A program made the position numbers and the translations under genes. The notes under the pieces were generated by a model, which had not been told where the DNA came from, did no database searches, and saw nothing but the letters and a program-made list of their open reading frames with translations. From Methanobacterium alkalithermotolerans (GTDB lineage: Archaea; Methanobacteriota; Methanobacteria; Methanobacteriales; Methanobacteriaceae), in assembly GCF_018141185.1 (NCBI RefSeq), contig NZ_CP058560.1, forward strand, positions 1,488,001-1,552,000: DNA of 64,000 nt, given 5' to 3'. This document shows, one piece after another, positions 1 through 9,556 of the stretch; positions within the stretch are counted from its first letter, which is position 1, and every line of letters begins with the position of its first letter.

Positions 1-1023
1 ATTTCGGCGACTAAATCTTCGATTTTCTTTTATATATGGGGTTAGATGACTTAAAACAGATATTTGAAATCCTTTTTGATTTTTTAAGAAGTATCCTGCA
101 ATATCAAAGAATTTTTTAACAGCACCCATAGGTAGGCCTAAAAAAAGAGGAGCAGGCAAATGGATATTCCATTTTTCATTGGCCCACTGCCGGGTAAAAT
201 CCACTAATTCTCGAATAGAAGGTAATGATTCATCAGGGGCGGTTAGATGGAAAGTTAATTTCTCTGCTTTTTTCTTGAGGCTTAAATCAACTATGGTTTT
301 GGAAACATAATCTACAGGCACCATATTTATTTTATTAAGGGGTGAAACAGGTATTAACTTCAATTTACCATTAAAATACAGCCTCAAAGGAACATAGATG
401 GTATTGAAATTTTTAATGGCCCCTGTTCGGGAGTCTCCCACAATCATCCCGGGTCGGAAGATGGAGTAAGGGATTCCAGATTTTATAACTTCTTTTTCCG
501 CTTCATACTTACTTTGCTCATAGTTACTGGAAAATCCGCACCGATCTGATAAATCATCTTCAAGGACTTCTCCTTCACACTTTCCGGCAACATAAGCGGT
601 GGATACATGGGAAAAACGTTTAAAAGCATCTTTTTTGCAGTTTTTTGCCATTTCAAGCATATTAATTGTGCCCTGAACATTCACTTTTCTAAGTTCATCC
701 AAAGGAGCATTTAATCTTAAATCAGCTGCTGCATGGATTATATAATTAGTTTTTAAGGCTAAATCCTGGTAAACTGTCTCATCCATTCCTAAATGATTCT
801 TTTCCACATTTCCTGAAATTAATTCCACCTGATTATTCTTCAGGGCTTCTAATAACTCTGGAAATTCCCACCAGGCTCTTTTCAAACGAGTTTCAGCATC
901 TTGATTAGTTCTACTTCTTACCAGGGCTATTATTTTTAAATCACAACTAATAAGCTTTAAAGCTATTTGTGTTCCTAAAAACCCATTGGCCCCACTTAAA
1001 AGAACATAATCTCCCTGGATCAT
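1..1023 (-). CDS. Extended SDR oxidoreductase, thioester-reductase-like (C-terminus cut by window edge)
   Basis: Translation of the minus strand from ATG at 1023 gives about 340 residues and runs off the window. It opens with a Rossmann nucleotide loop (SGANGFLG, near residue 9) and carries the SDR catalytic Tyr-x3-Lys (NYEQSKYE, near residue 160), as in extended or atypical SDRs related to thioester reductases and sugar-nucleotide epimerases. An NAD(P)-dependent reductase or epimerase acting on a sugar nucleotide or acyl group is likely; the substrate cannot be read from sequence. The start codon overlaps the stop of the upstream pyruvyl-transferase gene (TAATG), so the two are probably translationally coupled and share a cell-surface role. 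Confidence 0.8.
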   Translation of the reverse strand, partial: MIQGDYVLLSGANGFLGTQIALKLISCDLKIIALVRSRTNQDAETRLKRAWWEFPELLEALKNNQVELISGNVEKNHLGMDETVYQDLALKTNYIIHAAADLRLNAPLDELRKVNVQGTINMLEMAKNCKKDAFKRFSHVSTAYVAGKCEGEVLEDDLSDRCGFSSNYEQSKYEAEKEVIKSGIPYSIFRPGMIVGDSRTGAIKNFNTIYVPLRLYFNGKLKLIPVSPLNKINMVPVDYVSKTIVDLSLKKKAEKLTFHLTAPDESLPSIRELVDFTRQWANEKWNIHLPAPLFLGLPMGAVKKFFDIAGYFLKNQKGFQISVLSHLTPYIKENRRFSRRN

Positions 1024-2273
1024 TATTTTCCTCCTTTAAGAAATGATTTAAGGAGACTTCGATTCTGGAGAGAACGGGAATACTGATTTTCAAATCCACT
1101 TTCCAGCAATCTTTGGGTTTTAGCTGGATTTTCTAAAATCTCATCTACTTTATTTTCCACTTTTTCCCATAAATCAGGATCATCGTATTTAAAAAAATAA
1201 TCCGGATACATTTTCAGCTCTTCATACAATATTTCCAGGCGGCGGTCATGTCCTATTGCTATTTGCGGCACCTGATGAGATAAAGACAATATGGAAGCAT
1301 GATAACGAGAAGTAATTAAGATATCTAAATTTTGGAGTAACCCTGTCATTTTGGATGCATTTAAATCTTTAGAAGAAAAAATTTGGGCATTCTCTTTATT
1401 TTTCATATAAGATAATACCTGGTGAGCCAGGCCTTCATCCAGGTCTTCCATACAGATTAATGCAATATTCTTGTGGTGGATGTCCACCAAACGATCTGCC
1501 TGCTTTGCCCATGATCTGGCCAGTTTTTTTTCCAGCTTTTCTCTTTTTTTAGAATGTGAAAAATAATAGGGCCATTTATATTCATCTTTTTTCTTTCCAA
1601 AGGGCCTTAAAACCACAGGCCATAAATAAAAATTCACCACCGCCATGCCGGCTAACCCTCTATGTGGAGAGAAGTGTTCTACAATTCCATTAAGGGTATG
1701 GGATTCAAAATTTAAAGCACAATCTGCAGTAATTTTAATAGGGGCAGTCACCCCTACAGATTTTAGAATTTCTGCAGATTTATAGTTACGGGTTATTATG
1801 AGGTTACTTTTACTGGCTTCTTTTTTCACCAAAAACTTGTTTAAGGGAGATAAATCTCCCGCATCGACAGCATAAGCCAGGCAAGGTTTTTTAAATGTAT
1901 GAGCACACCGGGTAGCCCATAGAAACGCCCATAATAATGCAGAAGTCCAGGTATCCATATAACAGCTACCTTCGATTAGCAATATAAAATCATGATTTTT
2001 TACCAGTTTTCGCAAACTTAAAAAATAAATAGAAGGCAATGGTACAATTTTAAGGTTTTTTTCTTTTTGCACATATCTTTTTAGCTTTTCTTCATTAAGG
2101 GTGGGTATGGTTAGCCGTACCTCTGGTCCTAAAGCCCATCGAATATCCTGGATAATGGACAGCAATCGGGATTCTGAACCAGTATTATTTGCACCATTAT
2201 ATCCTACAAGTAGAACCCGCGGACTATTATTATGTCCCGGGGTATATGATTCAGCTTTTTTTATAGGGAGCAT
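1023..2273 (-). CDS. Polysaccharide pyruvyl transferase family protein
   Basis: The 416-residue protein has the family pattern: an N-terminal GYNGANNTGSE loop (residues 23-35), a central fold, and a C-terminal segment with LDILITSRYHASILSLSHQVPQ, the typical SRxH-type signature of polysaccharide pyruvyl transferases. Members transfer pyruvate ketals from phosphoenolpyruvate to sugars of surface polymers, though many archaeal members are untested. No signal peptide or membrane segment is evident. The gene lies directly upstream of, and overlaps by one base, the SDR gene at 1-1023, which suggests one transcript for surface glycan or glycolipid modification. The start is ATG at 2273 with only a weak ribosome binding site. 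Confidence 0.8.
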   Translation of the reverse strand: MLPIKKAESYTPGHNNSPRVLLVGYNGANNTGSESRLLSIIQDIRWALGPEVRLTIPTLNEEKLKRYVQKEKNLKIVPLPSIYFLSLRKLVKNHDFILLIEGSCYMDTWTSALLWAFLWATRCAHTFKKPCLAYAVDAGDLSPLNKFLVKKEASKSNLIITRNYKSAEILKSVGVTAPIKITADCALNFESHTLNGIVEHFSPHRGLAGMAVVNFYLWPVVLRPFGKKKDEYKWPYYFSHSKKREKLEKKLARSWAKQADRLVDIHHKNIALICMEDLDEGLAHQVLSYMKNKENAQIFSSKDLNASKMTGLLQNLDILITSRYHASILSLSHQVPQIAIGHDRRLEILYEELKMYPDYFFKYDDPDLWEKVENKVDEILENPAKTQRLLESGFENQYSRSLQNRSLLKSFLKGGK

Positions 2274-2383
2274 ATGATTTCCAGAATTAATTTTTTCCAG
2301 GACTCCTAAGACCTCTTTTATAAATTAGGGAAGGATACATAAAAATTCTCAGGATGAAGACTAATTATTTCTATATCCCTGAC

Positions 2384-3679
2384 TTATTTTTTAAACTTTT
2401 TTAATTTTATTTTTTGCAACTTCAGAGGTTCGGCAATAACTGCTCCAATTAACAGACCTAAAGATATAGCCACAACACTCATAATTACCTGAATTACATC
2501 AGCAATTCCACTGGAATAGTTGGGCCCTATTAAATTTGCCAGTGTTATGAACCCCAGAGAACCGGGAACCAGTAGCCAGAAGGCAGAAAGAGTGGATACA
2601 AAGCTGGGTGTTCTCATGGGGGAACGCCCTATTAAGGCTCCACTGATGGTCATAAGCAGTGAACCAAAAAATGCCCCGAAAAACCCACCAATAAAATAAT
2701 TACCCAAACTTTGCCCTAAAAAAGCCACATAAAGCACTATTATTACCCATGGAAAGTCTCTATTCCGCATGGACAAGAAAAGAAACATCCCTATACCAAA
2801 AAGCATAATCCCTATATAGGGAGCCCACCATCCAATGGTATTGGCCGCTGCTACCACCAGTAAATCTTCTTGAGGAAGCCCTATGATTTTAAAACCATTT
2901 AAAACCCCAAAAAGAAGCAAGAATAAAATGGTTATGCCATAAATCACCCTGCTTGCTCCTGAAATTAAATCTCCAGATGCTAATTCAAACATTCCGGTGG
3001 TCAGGGTGGCACCAGGTAAAAAATATGCCAGGGCAGGTATAATTAGCAGTATGGATCCGGTAAGGAACCCATTTTTCACCCCCCAAAAAAATATAATCGA
3101 AACCAGGAAAGAACCTATAACTGGTTTTATAAGAGCTAAACGGGGCTTATCTTGGGTGAAAATTAGTAAAATTCCTACTAAAAATCCCAGTATTCCTGAA
3201 ACAATTAATTGCTGAGAGTTGGGTTGCAATAATAATCCTAAACCCACTGCAAAAAAAACATAGCCAATTAACATCCCGATTTTTCCAAAACGGTGCGGAT
3301 GCGCATTGATTTTTTTGAGGCATTTAATACCTTCTCTAGGGGTTATTTCTGCTTTTTCAACTTTATAAATCAGTTCATAGAGCTCTGAAATAGTATTTAA
3401 TTGCGATAGTCCATATATTTGATTTACAGTAGTTAAGGGGGATGATTCTTCATCCCCCACTTTGATAATTATGAATGTGGTAAAAACCAGTATCTCGGCC
3501 TTAACCTGATAGGCCCGGGCAACATTATATAGAATGGATTGGATGGTGGTTACTGATATGCCGGTGGAACTCAGGGCCTTTCCCAAACCAGCTAAAAATG
3601 TCAGCATATCTTTTAAGAAGTATTCATCCTGCAGATAGGGAATTAAACATACTTTTGATTTATTGGTTTTTATTTCCAT
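2384..3679 (-). CDS. Threonine/serine exporter family membrane protein (ThrE-like)
   Basis: The 431 residues combine a soluble N-terminal part (about 1-135, with GLGKALSSTGISVTTIQ) and some ten hydrophobic segments from about residue 135 to the end. This is the single-chain ThrE architecture (ThrE domain plus the ThrE_2 membrane half), which exports threonine and serine in characterised bacteria. HPHRFGKIG precedes the first membrane segment. The gene stands alone, 110 bases after the pyruvyl-transferase start and 96 bases before the YkgJ stop, so it probably has its own promoter. Substrate is inferred from family only. Confidence 0.82.
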   Translation of the reverse strand: MEIKTNKSKVCLIPYLQDEYFLKDMLTFLAGLGKALSSTGISVTTIQSILYNVARAYQVKAEILVFTTFIIIKVGDEESSPLTTVNQIYGLSQLNTISELYELIYKVEKAEITPREGIKCLKKINAHPHRFGKIGMLIGYVFFAVGLGLLLQPNSQQLIVSGILGFLVGILLIFTQDKPRLALIKPVIGSFLVSIIFFWGVKNGFLTGSILLIIPALAYFLPGATLTTGMFELASGDLISGASRVIYGITILFLLLFGVLNGFKIIGLPQEDLLVVAAANTIGWWAPYIGIMLFGIGMFLFLSMRNRDFPWVIIVLYVAFLGQSLGNYFIGGFFGAFFGSLLMTISGALIGRSPMRTPSFVSTLSAFWLLVPGSLGFITLANLIGPNYSSGIADVIQVIMSVVAISLGLLIGAVIAEPLKLQKIKLKKFKK

Positions 3680-3775
3680 AGTTAGAACCCATTAACAAAA
3701 AGGGGGAGATTAACTATTTATGAAAATTTTGTTTATACACTACTTATTTTTCAGATTTAGATATAATATTATTAA

Positions 3776-4420
3776 TTAATTAGAATTTAATTTTTTCAGG
3801 GATTCATCAAATAATATCATGGACTTTTCCAGAACTAAGGAGATAATATAATTACAATCTGGCTGCAAGTGGGGGATGTAATGTGGCTTGTTTTCTACTT
3901 CAACTAGAATCAGAGGATAACTTTGACAGACCTGGGGTCTGCTGTCATAAATTGAACATTTTTTATCTTCAATGTCATGGAATTTGCAGGGAAGGTCCTC
4001 TTTAAACTTATAATGTTCTGGATAAGCAGGGTTAGCTATAATTTCATTTTTTAAATCAGGATTAAAAAGTAATAAGGGGTTTAATTCGTCCCGGTGTATG
4101 AATATGGGGGTGGATTCTCTACAACATTTCCCACAATTATTACACCATTCAGGGTGGTTTTGGATGATTTCAAAATCAGAAGGACCTCCAAAAAATTCTA
4201 AACCGAGGAGTTGCGCCATTTCTATTATTTCCTGCAGATCTTGCCGGGTTACACCATATTTTCTGTATTTTTTAACAGATCTCTTTTTTCTTAATTTTTT
4301 CAAAACCAGCTTTTGAATTAAATTTCTACTAATTTGAGTACTCTCTCCCTTTTCCTTTTTTAAGGATTTCTGGAGAACTTTTTCCCATAATTCCTCGGGT
4401 ATTAAAAGATCCCTGAACAT
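3776..4420 (-). CDS. YkgJ-family cysteine cluster protein (UPF0153)
   Basis: The central region contains the family cysteine cluster, CNNCGKCCRES followed by CKFHDIEDKKCSIYDSRPQVC, which is expected to bind zinc or an iron-sulfur cluster. The N-terminal about 90 residues are basic and helical and lie outside the core domain. I chose ATG at 4420 (MFRDLL) because a GGTGA motif sits five bases upstream; in-frame TTG and GTG codons slightly further upstream lack such a site. The protein is then 214 residues. Function in the family is unknown; the gene precedes the ASCH-TPR gene's 3' end by about 50 bases on the same strand. Confidence 0.8.
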   Translation of the reverse strand: MFRDLLIPEELWEKVLQKSLKKEKGESTQISRNLIQKLVLKKLRKKRSVKKYRKYGVTRQDLQEIIEMAQLLGLEFFGGPSDFEIIQNHPEWCNNCGKCCRESTPIFIHRDELNPLLLFNPDLKNEIIANPAYPEHYKFKEDLPCKFHDIEDKKCSIYDSRPQVCQSYPLILVEVENKPHYIPHLQPDCNYIISLVLEKSMILFDESLKKLNSN

Positions 4421-4470
4421 TTTCATCACCAAGAATATGATATTTTCCTTACTTGAAAAAAGATTTTAAA

Positions 4471-5604
4471 TTATAAATTTTCCAGACATTCATCTTTTAA
4501 TACCCGGGCATCATCATTAGAAGGATCGATTTGTAAAACTTTATTAAAACATTCTACTGCTTCATTAAAACGATTTAATTCCATTAAAGCCACGCCTTTA
4601 TTGCTCCAGAAAATATAATTATTTTTTTCCAGAGCCAGAGCATCATCATAACATTCCAGGGCTTCTTCAAATCGTCCTAACTCTAAAAGAGCATTTCCTT
4701 TTCTATTGAATGCTACTGAATCACCTTCATCTTCTAAACACAATTCTAAGGCCTTATCATATGATTCTAATGCTTCTTCTGTTTTACCTATCTCACTTAA
4801 TAAATTTCCCCGGGCGTTCCATACCTCCGGGTTCTGGTAATCTAATTCTAGAACTTTATCATATGCTTGCAGGGCATCTTTATATTTTCCTAACATTTCT
4901 AAAATAAATCCCTGCCAATACAATATCACTGAATTATCTGGATTAATCTCTAATGCTTTTTGGCTTGATTTTAATGCTTTTTCAGGGTTCCCGGAATTTA
5001 AAAGAGCCAGGGCTTTGTTATTCCATACGAATTCATTTTCAGGATCTATATTTAAAGCCTGGTTATAACATTTAATTGCCTCTTCAAATTTACCTAAACG
5101 GCTTAAATTATCTCCTTTTTTATTTAAGAGATAAATGTCCCGGGGATCAAATTTCAAAGCAGCATCGTAGCACATAGCCGATTGATTATATTTTCCAGAA
5201 TCAAATAAAATATCGGCTCTCTGGGTTATCATAGCTTTTTCATCAATTTTTTCCCCTTCCCATAATTCTATAGGCAATTTTCGAAATCTAATCACCTGAA
5301 AAAGAGTATCTTTTTTGAGCTCCTCGATATACATTTTATGAAACTCTGTTTTTAATTCTTTAGAATCCTTAAAACCTTCTTCCAGGATCAGATCATCTCT
5401 TTTTAAGAGTTCATGGAAAGTTAATATTTCCACATCTATAACTTCTGCTTCAAAAACTTTCTCCCTTTCTTTAGAAACCAGATTCCAGTAACAATGAAGC
5501 CTATCTCCTTTTTTAACAGGCTTTTTCCATAACTTCCTGATGGTCATTGTTTTTTTACCAGTAATAAGATCAATATTACGGCTTCCAAAGGATAATATTG
5601 GCAT
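4471..5604 (-). CDS. ASCH/PUA-like domain fused to a TPR array
   Basis: Residues 1-115 begin with MPILSFGSRNIDLITGKKTM then TIRKLWKKPVKKGD, the pattern of ASCH domains (GxKxxTxR followed by a GD turn), a PUA-like RNA-binding fold. From about residue 125 to the end there are about seven tetratricopeptide repeats, each with the W/Y-A-LA-Y-x3-A spacing (for example AIKCYNQALNIDPENEFVWN). TPRs mediate protein contacts. The start ATG at 5604 follows GTGAT. The fusion suggests an RNA- or nucleotide-sensing head on a protein scaffold; this is inference. The TPR part is strongly supported, the ASCH call moderately. Confidence 0.8.
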   Translation of the reverse strand: MPILSFGSRNIDLITGKKTMTIRKLWKKPVKKGDRLHCYWNLVSKEREKVFEAEVIDVEILTFHELLKRDDLILEEGFKDSKELKTEFHKMYIEELKKDTLFQVIRFRKLPIELWEGEKIDEKAMITQRADILFDSGKYNQSAMCYDAALKFDPRDIYLLNKKGDNLSRLGKFEEAIKCYNQALNIDPENEFVWNNKALALLNSGNPEKALKSSQKALEINPDNSVILYWQGFILEMLGKYKDALQAYDKVLELDYQNPEVWNARGNLLSEIGKTEEALESYDKALELCLEDEGDSVAFNRKGNALLELGRFEEALECYDDALALEKNNYIFWSNKGVALMELNRFNEAVECFNKVLQIDPSNDDARVLKDECLENL

Positions 5605-5645
5605 TTAATCACTCTAACTTATTTAATTTCATCTTAAAAGTAGTT

Positions 5646-6344
5646 TTATATGATTTCTTCCCCAAACTCAGAGGTTTTTATTTTTACTTTATTTAGAAGA
5701 GGCTTTATTTTTTTTGCCAGTTCCCCTAAAAATTCTCGGGAAGGGCTGGGAACAGATTCAAGAGATGGATCCAGAACTATTCTATTCCTGAATTGCTGCA
5801 ATGTATATAAATCGCAATTTATTTCTCTTGAAATCTGATGAATATCTTTTTCATTAAGAAGGGTAGGTACATAGGTCGTTCTGCATTCTAAAAAAGTATT
5901 CGGAGAATTTAAAACAATTTCCATACTTTCTTCTACGTCTTTTCCGATATCTAAACCAATCAAATCTCCATACCTGTCGAAGGGAGCTTTTATATCCAGA
6001 CTAACATAATCTACCAATTCAATAACATGCTGCAGCCTATCTGGAAAACATCCATTGGTATCCAATTTGGCTAAGAGGCCCTTTGAACGTACGTATTTCA
6101 AAATTTTCTTTATAGCAGTACACTGCATTAAGGGCTCTCCTCCGGTAATTACCACTCCATCCACAAATTCAGAAGCATCTTCAATTTTTTTAAAAATTTC
6201 ATCTAAGCTTACTTCATCTCCACCATTAATTATTTCCGGGTTATGGCAGTAGGGACACCTTAAAGTACAGCCTCCTGTAAAAATAACCAGGGACATTTTC
6301 CCTGGAAAATCAAAGGAAGATATATTGGTACCACCAATTTTCAT
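5646..6344 (-). CDS. Radical SAM activating enzyme, anaerobic ribonucleotide reductase activase-like
   Basis: The 232-residue protein has the radical SAM cluster motif CTLRCPYC (Cx3Cx2C, residues 26-33), followed by GGxxGG-like GDEVSLDEI and the GGEP motif (VVITGGEPLMQ, about residue 65) that binds S-adenosylmethionine. Size and motif match NrdG-type and related glycyl-radical activases of archaea (TIGR02495 family). It would generate a glycyl radical on anaerobic ribonucleotide reductase or a similar enzyme. No partner glycyl-radical enzyme is in this window, so the target is inferred from family. The next gene upstream, hisC, is unrelated in function. Confidence 0.85.
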   Translation of the reverse strand: MKIGGTNISSFDFPGKMSLVIFTGGCTLRCPYCHNPEIINGGDEVSLDEIFKKIEDASEFVDGVVITGGEPLMQCTAIKKILKYVRSKGLLAKLDTNGCFPDRLQHVIELVDYVSLDIKAPFDRYGDLIGLDIGKDVEESMEIVLNSPNTFLECRTTYVPTLLNEKDIHQISREINCDLYTLQQFRNRIVLDPSLESVPSPSREFLGELAKKIKPLLNKVKIKTSEFGEEII

Positions 6345-6413
6345 TTAGCCCACATTTTTTAATTAATTAATTAATAAGACCCTGCATCTCTAAATCATAT
6401 TTAGTTTCTAATT

Positions 6414-7520
6414 TCAGCTTTCATTTAGTATATTTTGCAATACTTCAATGAATCTTTCATCCTCAGGAATGGTACCTACACTAACCCGGATCCAGTAGTC
6501 ATCCAGACCTTTAAATGACTTACAGTCTCTAACTATTATCCCTTTTTCCAATAGTTTTTTTGCTATTTGGGACGAATTCATGCCGGTCTTACGCACATCC
6601 ACCAGCAAGTAATTTGCTTTAGATTTAAAAACCTTCAAATGATTTATCCTGGAGATTTTTTCATATAGGAATTCTCTACTTTCAACAGACACCCGGGTTG
6701 ATTCTTCCAGATAATCAGTATCTCTAAGTGTGGCCAGAGCCGCAATGTGTGATAAGTTAGTCAAACTAAAAACAGGCTTCACCCGGTGCATGTACTCAAT
6801 TATTCTGGGATTAGAAAGCCCATAACCAATCCTCATACCTGCCAGCCCCATTACTTTGGAGAATGTACGGAGTATAAATAAATTTTCATATTTGTCGATA
6901 AGATCAATATTATTTACTCCTGAGAATTCAAAATAAGCTTCATCCACCACCACCAGAGCATCAGTAGAGCTCAATATGGTTTCAATATCTTCCTTATCAA
7001 TTAAACCACCAGTGGGATTATTTGGGGAACAAAGAAATATTAATCTGGTTTCAGGAGTTATAGCACCAAGCACAGACTCAACATCCAGCTTATTTTCTTC
7101 CACATCCCAGCGTCCATAAACAGGGATGGCCCCATGAGTGCGCAGGGTGAATTCATAGTACATATAAGATGGCAATGGAACTATAAATTCACATCCGGGA
7201 TCTAAAAATGTTTTTCCCAGAACATCAATTATTTCGTCAGCTCCGTCCCCTCCAATAATAACTTCCTGGGCAGAAACACCAGAATATTTTGCTATTTCTT
7301 CTTTAAGGTCTCTTAATCCCGATTCAGGGTACTGGCTAATTAAATCCAGCTCTCCCTTTATGGCTTCTATGGCCCGGGGTGAAGGACCCAGGGGATTTTC
7401 ATTGGAACCCAATTTTATTATATCTTCTTTTTGGAGCGAATATTCACTAGCAATTTCTTTTATGGATCTACCAGGAATGTAAGGGTCTAATTCATTGATA
7501 ATTTTCCGAATTTTAACCAT
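6414..7520 (-). CDS. hisC: Histidinol-phosphate aminotransferase
   Basis: This is a 368-residue fold-type I PLP aminotransferase of the HisC group. [15 protein letters not shown] near the N-terminus is the HisC signature for substrate binding, SPNNPTGG is the PLP-phosphate region, and [17 protein letters not shown] contains the Schiff-base lysine. It converts imidazole-acetol phosphate and glutamate to histidinol phosphate. No other his gene is nearby, which is common in methanogens. Start ATG at 7520 follows GTGAT with six-base spacing. Confidence 0.93.
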   Translation of the reverse strand: MVKIRKIINELDPYIPGRSIKEIASEYSLQKEDIIKLGSNENPLGPSPRAIEAIKGELDLISQYPESGLRDLKEEIAKYSGVSAQEVIIGGDGADEIIDVLGKTFLDPGCEFIVPLPSYMYYEFTLRTHGAIPVYGRWDVEENKLDVESVLGAITPETRLIFLCSPNNPTGGLIDKEDIETILSSTDALVVVDEAYFEFSGVNNIDLIDKYENLFILRTFSKVMGLAGMRIGYGLSNPRIIEYMHRVKPVFSLTNLSHIAALATLRDTDYLEESTRVSVESREFLYEKISRINHLKVFKSKANYLLVDVRKTGMNSSQIAKKLLEKGIIVRDCKSFKGLDDYWIRVSVGTIPEDERFIEVLQNILNES

Positions 7521-7652
7521 ATAATCACTTAAATTATTTTTTGATATATTCTATACTAAAATAACTACTAAAAATATCCTTAAAGCCTAATCTCTCATTT
7601 AACTAAAGATATATTTTTAAAAAAATTTACATCTGGCACATATCCCATCATA

Positions 7653-8129
7653 TCATGGGCTTTCGTGGGAAAGAACACTATATCTTAAAGCATTTTCTTT
7701 AATAGATCTAATTTCTTCCTCATTAAGCTCTTTAATTAGACGGGCAGGCATTCCTATAATCAGACTTCGGGAGGGGAATTTTTTTCCTTCAGTGACCACC
7801 GCACCGGCCCCTACCACAGAATCTTTCCCTATGTGGGCTCCATTCAAAACAGTGGCATTCATGCCAATCAGCACATTTTTATCTATGGTGCATCCATGCA
7901 ATACGGCAGCATGTCCTACTGAAACGTAATCTCCTATTTTAACTGGGTAATCTGCTGAGGAATGTACCACGCAGTTATCCTGAATATTGGAGAATTTTCC
8001 GATTTTTATAGGTTCTATATCTCCTCTTACAACTGCATTGTACCACACAGAAGAATTTTCATCAATTTCAACTTTTCCCTGGACATGGGCACCGGGAAAT
8101 AGACGAACAGTGGAATGAATTTTTTTCAT
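7653..8129 (-). CDS. Gamma-carbonic-anhydrase-like hexapeptide-repeat protein
   Basis: The 158-residue protein is a left-handed beta helix of hexapeptide repeats. Three histidines stand where gamma carbonic anhydrases bind their metal: H56 (DNCVVH), H73 and H78 (VGHAAVLH). Archaeal homologues may hydrate CO2, but many small gamma-CA-like proteins have no proven activity, and the acidic proton-shuttle loop of Cam is absent in this short form. The gene lies about 70 bases after glmU on the same strand and after a GGGTG ribosome binding site, so it may share the UDP-GlcNAc transcript. Confidence 0.88.
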   Translation of the reverse strand: MKKIHSTVRLFPGAHVQGKVEIDENSSVWYNAVVRGDIEPIKIGKFSNIQDNCVVHSSADYPVKIGDYVSVGHAAVLHGCTIDKNVLIGMNATVLNGAHIGKDSVVGAGAVVTEGKKFPSRSLIIGMPARLIKELNEEEIRSIKENALRYSVLSHESP

Positions 8130-8201
8130 TTTAACACCCTTTTAATTAAATTAATGTTAATAAATTCATTTATTGTGAGGGAGACATATTCTGGCAATAG
8201 A

Positions 8202-9479
8202 TTATTTTTTATTTTTATCAATTATAAGATGTTCCTGTTTTACCATGACCAGCTTTTCAGAATCAATATTCTTATGTATAACTGCTCCTGCCCCAATAGA
8301 TGAGTTGCAGCCTACGGTCACTCCCGGGTTAAAACTGGAATTTATACCGGTCTTCACCCCATCAGCAAATACCACTCCAAATTTCCTTCTGCCGCTATCT
8401 ACCTTTTCGCCTTTTATATTCAGTTTAATGGTCTTATCATCAAAACGAAGATTAGCAATATTGGTTCCAGCCGCAATATTACATCGTGATCCTATAATAG
8501 AATCCCCTATATATGAAAGGTGATTAACATTAGTGTGATCCATTATAATTGAATTTTTAATTTCAACTGCATTTCCTACTCTTACATCATTTCCAAGGAA
8601 GGTATACTTTCTTAAATAACAGTTAGGGCCTACATCACAGTTTTTTCCAATATGCACCGGCCCCTGAATATAAGAACCAGCTCGAATTACACTGCCATAA
8701 CCTAAGACCACTTCTCCTTCCAGGGTGGCTCCTTTTTCCACCTCACCCTCTATTTTACCTTCCATATTATTTAAAAAGTCTTCATTAATTTTTAGAAGTT
8801 CCCATGGCTTGCCTATATCTATCCATTTTTTATTGGAAACCAGCCCTGCTACTTTTTTACCTTCTTCCATTTGGATCTTTAAAGAATCAGTTATTTCATA
8901 CTCGCCCCGACTTGATTCGGGAGTTTTTTCAATACAGGAAAAAATATCAGGGTCAAAAATGTATATGCCTGTATTAATTAAATTACTTGGGGCTTCTCCA
9001 GCTTTTGGTTTTTCAATAATCTCTGTTACCTTATCTCCGTTTAACATCACCACACCAAAAGAACAGGGATCCTCTACTTCAGTAAGCACCATCATTGACC
9101 GGGCATTAAAGTCTGAATACTTTTGAATTAAGTCATATAAAAGCTGAGGGTCAATGATAATATCTCCATTAAGAACTATGAATTGTTCTTTAATAAATTC
9201 ACGGGCATATCCTATGGCGTGTGCCGTACCTAAACGGCTTTTTTGAGTTATGTAAGTAATTTTAACTCCCAGGTCCTTCCCATCTTTAAAATAGTCTCGC
9301 ACCATGTTTTCCTGATAACCCACTATCATTAGAATCTCGCTTATTCCTGCATCTCGAAGTGCCTCAATATTATATTGTATTATAGGCTTTCCTGCGACTG
9401 GAAGCATTGTTTTAGGACGGGTAAGAGTTAAAGGACGCATCCTGGTACCCTCTCCCGCAGTTAAAATCACCGCTTTCAA
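8202..9479 (-). CDS. glmU: Bifunctional sugar-1-phosphate nucleotidylyltransferase/acetyltransferase (archaeal GlmU)
   Basis: The N-terminal half is a nucleotidyltransferase (ILTAGEGTRMRPLT at residue 5, LNGDIII metal site) and the C-terminal half, from about residue 240, is a hexapeptide-repeat acetyltransferase helix. At 425 residues it matches archaeal bifunctional enzymes that acetylate glucosamine-1-phosphate and join it to UTP to make UDP-GlcNAc. The start is TTG at 9479, chosen because GGAGG lies seven bases upstream and the GlmU N-terminus MKAVILTAGEG begins there. Next upstream is glmM, giving consecutive pathway steps that feed pseudomurein and glycan synthesis. Confidence 0.9.
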   Translation of the reverse strand: MKAVILTAGEGTRMRPLTLTRPKTMLPVAGKPIIQYNIEALRDAGISEILMIVGYQENMVRDYFKDGKDLGVKITYITQKSRLGTAHAIGYAREFIKEQFIVLNGDIIIDPQLLYDLIQKYSDFNARSMMVLTEVEDPCSFGVVMLNGDKVTEIIEKPKAGEAPSNLINTGIYIFDPDIFSCIEKTPESSRGEYEITDSLKIQMEEGKKVAGLVSNKKWIDIGKPWELLKINEDFLNNMEGKIEGEVEKGATLEGEVVLGYGSVIRAGSYIQGPVHIGKNCDVGPNCYLRKYTFLGNDVRVGNAVEIKNSIIMDHTNVNHLSYIGDSIIGSRCNIAAGTNIANLRFDDKTIKLNIKGEKVDSGRRKFGVVFADGVKTGINSSFNPGVTVGCNSSIGAGAVIHKNIDSEKLVMVKQEHLIIDKNKK

Positions 9480-9556
9480 AATATTTCCTCCTTACTTGAA
9501 CTGGATTATGATAAAATAGATAATAATTATTTCTCAGAGGTTTATTATTAATAAAT

